A stretch of 22,448 nt of DNA, taken from assembly GCA_036897485.1 (NCBI GenBank), contig JAYMTF010001578.1, positions 1 to 22,448 of the forward strand, written 5' to 3'. Origin of the DNA: Pelargonium nanum. Lineage: Eukaryota > Streptophyta > Magnoliopsida > Geraniales > Geraniaceae. The stretch's first letter is position 1; every line of letters starts with the position of its first letter. The translations under genes were made by a program, and so were the position numbers. The notes beneath the pieces are model-generated. The model did no database searches. It saw only the letters and a program-made list of their open reading frames with translations, and was not told the DNA's origin. This document shows, piece after piece, positions 1 to 8,917 of this stretch.

Positions 1-326
1 TCGAGAGTGCCGACGCAGGTGGAGGCGAGAAGAGGAGTGAAGACCATGTGGTTCCGAGGAGAGACACAAACAACGTCGTAGATATTGGTGTCCAAGCCCA
101 TCATGAGGCGGCACCCAGCCCAGCCGGTGCCCAGCACCACCACCCTCGGCTTCTCATCGGCCTTCGTGGGACCCAGGCCGGCGAACCTAGTGGCGGTTTC
201 CGGACGGGTCTGGTCGGTGCTGAAGTGGGAAAGAGAGGCGAACCAGGTGGTTGTGGCGGTGGTGGGTTTGGTTTTCAAGGATGATCTGATAGCTGAGACT
301 TGGAGTAGGTTCCTGAGCCAGCTCAT
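1..326 (-). CDS. NDA: NDA-type alternative NAD(P)H dehydrogenase, copy B (5' end only)
   Basis: This is the first-exon fragment of a type II NAD(P)H:quinone oxidoreductase, which oxidises matrix NADH on the inner mitochondrial membrane without pumping protons. The ATG is at 326-324 on the minus strand and the frame stays open for 108 codons to the window edge. The product starts [20 protein letters not shown], an Arg/Ser/Thr-rich, acid-poor stretch typical of a mitochondrial presequence. It then has the FAD-binding fold [11 protein letters not shown] (GxGxxG) and the family block [20 protein letters not shown]. It aligns with 6418-6743 with few substitutions and one codon indel, so it is a tandem paralogue of the complete gene at 3270-6743. 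One odd change is MMGLD where copy A has MKGLD. No frameshift or stop is visible in this part. Whether the rest is intact lies outside the window. Confidence 0.9.
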   Translation of the reverse strand, partial: MSWLRNLLQVSAIRSSLKTKPTTATTTWFASLSHFSTDQTRPETATRFAGLGPTKADEKPRVVVLGTGWAGCRLMMGLDTNIYDVVCVSPRNHMVFTPLLASTCVGTL

Positions 327-799
327 GGTGATCTCTGAAAATGGCAGTGTGATTCGAATTGTGGTCACTCAAGTGGAGTGAAAGATATGTTATGAGATTC
401 ATGAGAGTAGAGAAATGGAGGAAGATGACAACTGTTGATCCGATTTATCCCCGTTACTTGGGGAACAATCTATCTACTTATATATGTAAAACATTACTTT
501 GGGTACATGTGTCATTTTCTTATTAGTTGTAACTCTCTAATAGCAATACACGTGGACTTGTGCTTTTGGTTTCATCTATATCCTTTTTCTTTCTCGGGAC
601 AATGCAAACCCTATTTGGAGTGGACAACAACCAAAGTTTGGATAGCTTAATCCGAGAGTAGCAGATTTTTGTGGTAATATCCAAACGGTAGGGCATTTAG
701 TTCATCACAATTCACAACAGTTCAACAAAACTGAAAATTGGCATCAATACACGCATCTTCTTCCTCTGTTTCTCTGTCGCTCTCTGTGACTGTGAGGCA
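327..799. promoter_or_regulatory. Divergent intergenic promoter between NDA copy B and SELT-like
   Basis: These 473 bp separate two start codons that face away from each other, so the stretch must carry both 5' UTRs and both promoters. The part next to copy B (about 345-470) resembles the 5' flank of copy A (about 6749-6915), including a shared TTTATCCCCGTTACTTGG near 443-462. Beyond about 470 the resemblance stops. I saw no TGGGCC/T site II element here by eye, in contrast to the copy A upstream region. The SELT-like leader just before 800 is CT-rich and has no upstream ATG between about 720 and 799. Confidence 0.6.
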
Positions 800-2473
800 A
801 TGGATCGAGTCCAGATGCTTCTGGTAGGGTTACCTCTGTTTCTCTTTTGCACGGACCTTATCAACCTCTTCACTCCACCGCCACCACCTCCACATAAACC
901 TCCCCATCACCACCACCACCATCACCAGCATCCGCCGCTGGTTTCCCCAGAAACCCTAGACTTCCCAACTCAGGTGGTTTCCACAAATTCCTCTGATTTC
1001 AACTGGAATTCGCAAAGAAATTATTTCTCACTATTTTAGTTTGCGCTTTTGTTTCAGAAATCAGCACCATCCCTTGGCGGTGGAATTGGCCTCGGAAGTA
1101 CGGTCCATATCAACTTCTGTTCTTCTTGCTCTTACAGGTTTTTTTTTATCTTCTTCCTCTCTTTTTTTATGTATTTGCCAATTTGTTATGATTTTTTTCT
1201 GTGCATTGGATTGAGAATATGGAATATGGTTAGTTACTTATTCAATTTCAATACTTGTCACCTGGATATGATGAAATCCAGATTTTATCATACATATGCT
1301 CATAAACACAACTTGGTATTTAGTTAAATTAGTTCTAAATATGCATCCATTAGGCCTATTGCATAATTGATACTACACAGTACACCCCTCCTAAAATTTT
1401 AGGGGCCTTGTTTCTATTTTGAGAAAAACTAAGTTGAAGTTAGTTAATGATGTTCATTTCCTCTTATAAACCTATGAGCACGTATTGTAACAAAATCAAG
1501 GGATACCAACTAACATATTGTAAAAATATTATTGATTCTAATTTGAATATTCGTGTGAATGTTATACTACCTCAACTCCTTTTACTTTATTTTGAATAAA
1601 GTGTTTAAATTTCCGCTGAAATTGATTACAGGGGTACTGCTGTGACTATGAAGAAGATGTTGGATACTGCATTTCCTGGCATTGATGTTGTTCTTGCAAA
1701 TTACCCCCCAGCTCTACCAAAGCGTCTATTGAGCAAATTGGTACCAGTTGTTCAGATAGGGGTTATTGGAATGATAACGGCAGGTGAACACATTTTTCCG
1801 ATGCTGGGGCTCATGACACCGCCTTCTTGGTACTTCACCTTACGTGCAAATAAGTTTGGGACCATTGCGACAACCTGGCTTCTAGGCAATGCAGTCCAAT
1901 CCTTCCTACAAAGCTCTGGGGCTTTCGAGGTTTACTGCAATGATGAATTGGTTGGTGCCCGTTCCTTTTCTTTTATGTTTAATTATGTTGCAAAGTGCTT
2001 TATCTGGTTGATTAAAACCCAAATTCTTGGGTTCCTAAAAATCTAGAGTAAAACTTCCATAATCTGAGTTCCATGGTCATAAGAAGCCAGTGCAGAGGGA
2101 TGTCTGTGGCCATCCATAACAGGACCGAGGATGGTTGGCACTTGGCAGTACTATTTTATATCACTCTAGTTCCCTTAGGAGTCTGCTACATTCTGATCCA
2201 CGAAGCATTTGATTCAAAGACCCATGCTTAAGAATAAGATAATTGATTCATGACAACGCTTGACTGATCAGATATTTGTTAAAAAAAAATTGCTCTGTTC
2301 TGAATCTTCTGTATCTGTTTGCACCATATTATAGTGTATTAACCTTTGTTCTATTTAATGTATAGGTTTTCTCCAAGCTGAAGGAGGGCAGGTTTCCAGG
2401 TGAGATTGAATTAAGGGATCTCATTGGCAAAAAATTGGCTAGTTCAAGAGCTGTAGACAATTTGTGGTCCTAA
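800..2473 (+). CDS. SelT-like protein (plant selenoprotein T homologue, Cys form)
   Basis: Four exons, 800-973, 1058-1137, 1632-1950 and 2366-2473, join in frame with GT-AG borders to give 226 aa. Residues about 5-24 (LLVGLPLFLFCTDLINLF) form an N-terminal hydrophobic signal or anchor. A Pro/His linker follows (about 26-47, with seven His in a row). The thioredoxin-like fold carries the redox motif C79-S-S-C82 in INFCSSCSY, the place where animal SelT has Cys-x-x-Sec. A hydrophobic stretch at about 121-136 and the C-terminal block VFSKLKEGRFPGEIELRDLI are family hallmarks. Animal SelT is an ER-membrane oxidoreductase; the plant role is poorly known. If the first intron (974-1057) is retained, an in-frame TAG follows 63 nt later, so splicing is needed. 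The gene lies head to head with NDA copy B and tail to tail with NDA copy A. Confidence 0.93.
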
Positions 2474-3269
2474 CTTGTGACAAATTTTGAGGGTGCAAAT
2501 CTTTGTGAATGGAGGCATCAACCATGTTAAACTGGGACTAGTTTCTATCTGTGGCTTACACTGCTCTAAACAAATATCAGTAGAATATCATTTTGATGCA
2601 CTCAATCTTGTAGATTGGTTCTCATCTTTATTTGGTTCTCAATGGAGAACTCATATCTGTGAAACAATGTCAGTTATGTAATGCATACCTTACTAGAACT
2701 TGCAAATGTCCAATAAGAACATACTCATATTTTGGATACTTTTATGCTTGCATACCATATATGAACTTGCAAATTTCTAACATGATCATGATGATGAGCA
2801 ATGTCAGTCACTGCTCATTATTCAAACAATGTATGCAAAAAGATAAGATTAAACCAGAAAATTAAAGAATACCTCCAACATGAGATCAAATCTAAACATA
2901 TGCGGAACGAGCATAAATTAATCTAATTTTTAGCTTCACATTAAGGAAATAGTTGTATTGCTGTTTTGCAGTACAGCTGATATGAGATAATGTACAATAA
3001 GAACACAAGAATTGACAGATGCATGGCACTTACAAACAAAGTAAAAGAGCAGAAATGTTTATAGAAAAGAAGTTGTCTCTCTTTTCCGACTATGATGGTA
3101 AATGAAAAGCAGGGGGAGAGAGAGAGATCCCGCAGCAGTCATTCCACAGTTTCACGAGGCAATAATTTTCCTGCCAGTAATGAAAAACAGAAAGGATCAT
3201 TATAATTTGGCGTTGCAACAAATAAAAATAGAGTGGTTTTGGTATGAAAAGATAACTTGGATTTCTGAT
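2474..3269. other. Convergent 3' region between SELT-like and NDA copy A
   Basis: This stretch of about 800 bp lies between the stop codons of two convergent genes and should hold both 3' UTRs and polyadenylation signals. It is AT-rich. The short open frames in it show no recognisable motif and no splice context. I see no repeat, RNA gene or mobile element. Confidence 0.6.
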
Positions 3270-6200
3270 CTATATTCTGCTTATATCGCGACCAAATACA
3301 AAAGTTGTAGCCCAGTTGATCGCCACATAGAATCTGTTCCTCCAGCTTATTACACGCGTTAGATATGCAGAGCGCCAAATAAACCAACTGGCAAAACCTG
3401 CCATGGATATTCCCTTTGCATCCTATTCAGAATAATCCACAAGTGAGTAGCAAATTCATTTGTCAATCACTAAAGAGAAGAGAATAGATAGGGAATGAGA
3501 AGAAACTAGAAAGTAACCTTGCTCTGTCTAAGGTCCACAAGAGCCTTGAATCTGCCAATGGTTGCCATGCTTCCAAGATGCTTGTAAACAAATTTGTCTC
3601 CATATTTCATGTCTTTTGCACTGTTCGCTCGTCCTCCACCACCTGCACCAATTCCATTCAGTAGCTCCGCTAAATATTTACCTTGCCTCTCAGCAACCTG
3701 TTTTGAAAAGCATCACAGTCATCCACCAATGATCATTGATCACTACCACAAGAAACCAAAAAGCTTATTTATAAACCAAAGAGCATTGGAAACTTCCCTC
3801 AACCCCCTTTCACTGAGAGGAGGTCAAACAAATACAATTTATAAACCTTCATAGTTTTCTTGTATCATGACAACTTTGCCCTATTAGGCTATTACAATGC
3901 CATGAATAGATTGTGATACGAATCATAAAGCAGCACCAGAAGCTAATTTTCCATTATAACCTACATGGCTACACCTCCAACCCAAAACTTAAAATCCCGA
4001 ACTTCATGATCCAAAAACAATATTTAATGTAGAATGCAAGTAAGTTGAAATGGTCCAAATCTTACCTGGGCCAAAGCTGGAAGAACTGGCTTGCCAGTAT
4101 CTTCAAGAAATCCACAACAGTCGCCTATTGCAAACACATCCTGCACAGATGGAACTCTTAACCATTCATCAATACCAATCCTGCACACATGAAGAGAGCT
4201 GATCAGCTAAAACCCACCTATTTATGTAAATATAATATGAAGTATGGATGAATGCATCTTGAAGAAACATTGAAGACCTACCTTCCACCAGGAGATTTTG
4301 GAAGTTCCAAATCCTTAACAAAGGCTGAAGGACCAACACCTGTAGACCACACTAGCAAACCATATGGAACCTCTGTGCCATCATTAAGAATTAACTTCTT
4401 AGGTTGAACATCCTTGACAATTCCGCGGACTAGACGAACTCCTGACTGGAATAAACTACAGGTTAGAATTAGATAGATTTCTTAACAATCTATGCGCCCA
4501 CTAGTTTAAAACACAACAATTGGCCAAAAGGGTTAAGTGACCCGTCTATCACGAAATTTCGTGTGAATATTATTCTTTTAGATTTCACAGCATAAATAGC
4601 ATTCTATAAACAGCATCATAAAGTATAGGCACATTCAGTATTAGATATGCACCAAAGTATCAAAAGGAATAAATATAAGGTAAAGGTCAAGAAAATTATA
4701 GTAACTGAGAGCACTTACCTTTGTCAATTGCTTAGTAGCATAGTGCCGCAGACGATCATCAAAAGAAGATAATATCTCGTTTGCCTATAAGAATAGAAAA
4801 TACTAATTACATCATAAAAAAACCATAGTCACAAGCCAGGAATAGTTCTTCATCCTAGTATAGCCAGATAGAGAACTTTTCCACAGCAAATAGTTCTCTA
4901 ATATGCATATGGTGAAGATAAGGCAGACCTCAATCAAAGTAACATGGATGTAATCTTTCACATGGGAATATCTCTGATGCACGTCATTGATGATAAAATC
5001 ACTGAGCTCACCACTAAACTCAACTCCTGTGGGACCACCTCCAACAACAACACAGTGTAGAAGTCGGCATTTCTCCTCCTCAGAAATCCCTGTGCTCCAA
5101 GCCAAAGCAGAATTCAGAAAATAAAATAAAATAGGTTCGACAGAAAATTTGGTGTATCCTTAGAGCATCATACCGGGCACATCAGACAACATCAGGTTTA
5201 GGAGTAGCTTTCTACGAATTTCTTGAGCATGATAAACTTCACGAAGAAATATAGCGTGTTCTTTCACACCCTGGATTCCAAAAGTGGAGGCCTGTGCTCC
5301 CAAGGCAATAACCAACTTATCATATGATATTTCAAACTTCCAGGGATCCAAGGTGCTTAATCCATCAGTAACAGTCTCACAACGCACCTACAATGCACAA
5401 TACCAAACATCTTTTGATCAAGCCTAGGTAAAAAAGAAAATTTACAGTACACATTTCTCTGTATTAACGTTCATATACCACAGGGAAGCATAAAAAAGAC
5501 TGCTTAATTCCAGGATTTATAAAAAAATAAACAGTAGTAACCTACAAAGTGGGGAATTTAGAATCACAAAACAAAAACCAATTCTGAAGTCTTGACCAAA
5601 TCCAGGTCTCTCTTGACAGTTGACACACTGTCTAGTGTCCCAGGCCCACTGGCCACTGCCAACTAGGAATTCACTTTCAGTGATGTTTAGACTAATCCCT
5701 AAAAAAAATCCGAACTGAAAATGCACAAACAAGAAACAAAAAATACAATCAATGGAACACATAACCAATCTAAAAAAAATTGTACCGACAATATAGTAGG
5801 ATACCAAAAAACAGAATTTAGTGATATGTGAAATTGTAAATATCCTTGTAAAAATTATTCATTCGAAACACCTCAGTCTGGCTGCTTCTTCTTCTATTGG
5901 TGGTTTCTGTTGACTTTCTCCAAAACAGAGTATAATACACCGAGAAACAATGAGATAAAATCTTATTACAAAGTCATCAAAATGTTTCATATAAGTATAT
6001 AACCCAAATAAATTTAAAATAATGTAGAAAAGCAGACAAGTTTCAGTACCTAATAGTTTCCAAAAATGTAGAATCATAAAAACTGCTGTCAAATTTGATC
6101 TCTTCAGATATACTATCAAGTTCCAATACCAATTACCAATTCTGTTCTAGAAAGAACTTCAACCGTAAATCCAGACTCAATTTCCACAACAAGATTAAGA

Positions 6201-6743
6201 AATTACCGTCAATTGAACACAACACAACACAACAACAAATCTACTAATACTACTACTAGTAACAGAGCAAGTATAGAAAAACCCAAAAATAGTAATTAGT
6301 ACCACATGTTTATCGGTATCGATGCCAGTGGAGTTCGCAAGACAAAAGTAAGACCCCGGTTCCCTAGAAATGGCGGGCTGGATCCTGCCAATCGGTTCCG
6401 CGACGGACCTGAACTCGAGAGTGCCGACGCAGGTGGAGGCGAGAAGAGGAGTGAAGACCATGTGGTTCCGTGGAGACACACAGACAACGTCATAGATATT
6501 GGTGTCCAAGCCTTTCATAAGGCGGCACCCAGCCCAGCCGGTTCCCAACACCACCACCCTCGGCTTCTCATCGGACTTCGTGGGACCCAGGCCGGCGAAC
6601 CTAGTTGCAGGTTCCGGATGGGCCTGCTCGGTGCTGAAGTGAGAAAGAGAGGTGAACCAGGAGCTGGTGCTAGTGGCGGTGGGTTTGGTTTTCAAGGATG
6701 ATCTAATAGCAGAGACTTGGACCAAGTTCCTGAACCAGCTCAT
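3270..6743 (-). CDS. NDA: Internal alternative NAD(P)H dehydrogenase, mitochondrial (NDA), copy A, complete
   Basis: Eight minus-strand exons (6303-6743, 5174-5387, 4929-5089, 4719-4784, 4282-4445, 4066-4180, 3518-3697, 3270-3422) join in frame to 497 aa, close to the roughly 510 aa of Arabidopsis NDA1/NDA2. The N-terminus ([20 protein letters not shown]) is presequence-like. The FAD fold is [10 protein letters not shown] (GxGxxG, residues 67-72). The NADH fold is [16 protein letters not shown] (GGGPTG, 235-240) with the acidic residue E272 ending its second strand. The FAD-contact motif AIGDC lies at 366-370. No EF-hand insertion is present, which favours the NDA over the NDB class. The protein ends FGRDISRI; the SRI tail resembles a PTS1 peroxisomal signal, as reported for NDA1/NDA2. 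The family bypasses complex I, passing electrons from matrix NADH to ubiquinone. Intron 1 is about 0.9 kb. Every exon border has GT-AG. Confidence 0.96.
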
Positions 6744-7074
6744 GGTTATGTGATTCGAATTGAATCAGCTGTGGTCACTCAAGTGTAGTGAGAGATCTGT
6801 TGATGAGAAAGAGAGAAATGGAGGAAGAAGACAGCTGGTGGAGTCCACTCCACTACCTTACCTTTCTCTTCTTCTTTTCAATTTTAGTCAGATTTATCCC
6901 CGTTACTTGGAGAGGAATATACAGATAAATTCTGGAAATATTTATTTTATTTGGACATTTCTGAATCAGCCAAAATGCATTACTTGCTGCTTACTTTCTT
7001 GTTATTGTTACCTGCGGGTGATGAGTTCTAGATGAGTTGAATCACAGCACCCAATGTTGGGTCGGGTCTGTAAA

Positions 7075-7150
7075 TGGGCTTATTATAGCCGAGCAGTTGG
7101 GTCAATCTTGATACCTTTTATGGGCTTGCGCTCAGCATATCTAAGGCCCA
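7075..7150. promoter_or_regulatory. Cluster of three site II (TGGGCY) elements upstream of NDA copy A
   Basis: TGGGCT occurs at 7075-7080 and 7121-7126, and GGCCCA (TGGGCC on the other strand) at 7145-7150. They lie about 330-410 bp upstream of the copy A start codon. Site II elements bind TCP-type factors and are known to be common in promoters of nuclear genes for mitochondrial respiratory proteins, which fits this target gene. The assignment to NDA rather than to the 3' flank of the PSY gene is an inference from position and orientation. Confidence 0.5.
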
Positions 7151-7314
7151 TACACTCTATCGGTTTCTTATCATAAACAGTGCAACAAAAACAAAATTGA
7201 ACCACATATTCATTGCAATGCAAAATATAATATGATTTATAATGAAAAAATACAAATTAAAAAATCAACTTACATGTAGTAAACATATATCCAGATAATA
7301 TTAGTAGCAGATCG

Positions 7315-7340
7315 ATAAGCTATAACAACCAATAGCTTAT
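7315..7340. repeat. Perfect 9-bp inverted repeat with 8-nt loop
   Basis: ATAAGCTAT (7315-7323) and ATAGCTTAT (7332-7340) are exact reverse complements around an 8-base loop. The hairpin lies about 160 bp downstream of the PSY stop codon on the minus strand, so it may be in that gene's 3' UTR. No T-tract terminator logic applies in a nuclear gene. Its role is unknown. Confidence 0.6.
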
Positions 7341-7498
7341 TTGTTTATTTATTTAATAAGCACCGTACGTGTCATTGGTTTTGAACTCACTGAGAATACA
7401 CATACATATATATAAATAAGCATCCTTTCATTGCATATATAGATACATGCACGTGGCCCGTGGCCCGTGGGAGGTTAATAAGGTGATTAGGTGGGTGG

Positions 7499-8765
7499 CT
7501 AGCCTCGGCGACCACCACCAGACCTGACGGCGTTCCTGGTGGCCGGAGGATCGTGCCCTCTGTTCGCTGTTGGGTCACTGTAGTCGTCGGTGCTCACCTT
7601 CAACGACCTTCCTCCAGCTGCCATGGTCGTCACCATTTTACCACCTGCATGAAATCAAAAATAAGATAAACCGCATTTCTTAAACCATACATATCAAACA
7701 AGTTGTCCTTATATATGTAATGCAGGACAAAATTTTATAAAACGACGGAAGATCAGTGGTGATTTTTGTTTTAGTGTAAAAAACAAATGACAAAAACGCG
7801 TGGACTGGTTTGTTGACCATGGCAGGAAAACGACGTGTATGAGTGGTAGAATCAACAGGGTTATGAAAAATACGAGGCTGTCTCTAATCAAGAGAGACAC
7901 AGCTGTTTAATGATATTAAATATGCCATAAATTAACTAACTTTAACATTTTATTGTATTGAATATGGATCCAAGTGCACACAAATATATTTGCTACCAAG
8001 AGCTTGACCTAACTGTTAAATAAATTCAATAATTACTCAACAGTGATTTTCATTCCCACTACAATTTTCAAACCCAGCTGCTTGCAAATATATTTCCATT
8101 CCCCTTCATCCATGGCACCGACATCACAATTAAATTCAATAATATTTTGTGCAAGCATTGAACTCTCAGACTCTATAATTGATTAACAACAATATAAGTT
8201 ATACCGATATGCATTTACGAGGTGCGGAGTAGAGTTGGTCATTCGTGTGTTTGTGTCATTTTATGTCGTGTTTAAGGTTAATTGTTTGTGGTACAACCCA
8301 CACAAAAACAATATTGATAGTAATCGTGTGTTAAATCATGATAACTAATATTTGAATGTATTGACACATAACGATCAATATGAACACGACCTAACATGTT
8401 CAACATACTATTATGATTAATTTACATTTATACTCTTAAATGAATATATTGTGTGTGTCATAACACGATTAATTAATCATGTGTACATGCTTTAGAGACC
8501 GATACACACATACGACTTGATTATAAAATGCACGAGTTCAAACGCGATAACTGTGATCGGAACCCAAAATTGATATTTCACTGAACTAATTAACTAATCT
8601 AGAGGGAAAACAAACAAACAAACAAACGCCATTGGAAAGATAGGTACCTGAAAGTGGAATGATGGTGTTACGAGCAGAAGAAGATGAAATGGCGAAGACA
8701 AAGAAGAAGAAGCAGAAACAGATGGCGCAGATTCTATGAGCTCCTCCTTTTGCTGAAGACGCCAT
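7499..8765 (-). CDS. PSY-family sulfated peptide hormone precursor
   Basis: Two exons, 8648-8765 and 7499-7644, with an intron of about 1.0 kb, join to an 87-aa secreted precursor. Residues about 12-27 (ICAICFCFFFFVFAIS) form the core of a strong signal peptide, with likely cleavage near SSSSA-RN (about 31). A variable linker leads to D59-D60-Y61-S-D-P-T-A-N-R-G-H-D-P-P73, which matches the PSY consensus DYxDPxxNxxHDP. In this family a tyrosylprotein sulfotransferase modifies the Tyr after Asp, and the trimmed peptide acts outside the cell on leucine-rich-repeat receptor kinases to promote cell expansion and tune growth against stress. RGF/GLV peptides also begin with DY but end in PPxHN, which is absent. 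The first ATG is at 8765; the in-frame extension upstream has only TTG. The tail VRSGGGRRG is Gly/Arg-rich. From memory the syntenic Arabidopsis gene is PSY3. Confidence 0.85.
8220..8545. repeat. Degenerate dispersed-repeat-like sequence inside the PSY intron
   Basis: This part of the intron repeats variants of short words such as CGTGTG, ACACGA, ACAACCCACAC and TTAATCATG. That style is typical of old, degenerate dispersed repeats in plant intergenic DNA. No terminal repeats, target-site duplication or coding capacity are visible, so the class cannot be assigned. Confidence 0.3.
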
Positions 8766-8907
8766 CGTAATTTTATCCAAACTCAAAATAGCGACTACAC
8801 TTTGTTGCTGTTGGGTTCTCTTATCTTCTTAGTGTTGCTAATATTTATTTCTGAGAAGTGAGAACTCAACTGAGAGTGTGAATCGGAAACTACAACTACT
8901 CTCTTCA

Positions 8908-8917
8908 TTTATATAAA
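8908..8917 (-). promoter_or_regulatory. TATA box of the PSY gene
   Basis: TTTATATAAA reads the same on both strands and lies about 145 bp upstream of the PSY start codon. A transcription start about 30 bp downstream would give a 5' UTR of roughly 110 nt. The match is by eye only. Confidence 0.55.

Larger units (their letters stand above)
6744..7498. other. Intergenic region: NDA copy A promoter and PSY 3' flank
   Basis: Both neighbouring genes are on the minus strand, so this stretch holds the promoter and 5' UTR of NDA copy A on the left and the 3' UTR of the PSY gene on the right. The part up to about 6915 matches the 5' flank of NDA copy B, with about 50 extra bases in copy A. The rest is AT-rich and holds the site II cluster and a short perfect hairpin (7315-7340). 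A small GC-rich direct repeat (cgtggcccgtggcccgtggg) sits at about 7451-7470. Confidence 0.6.

Noticed and set aside
6306-6701. 131-codon plus-strand open frame opposite NDA exon 1
   Set aside because: It is the antisense shadow of a GC-richer coding exon; the minus-strand frame carries the conserved protein. The same applies to plus-strand frames at 48-381 and minus-strand frames at 13093-13353 and 20412-20808.
8611-8627. (CAAA)n short tandem repeat near the PSY splice donor
   Set aside because: It has only four units, lies inside the intron beyond the donor site, and gives no sign of function.
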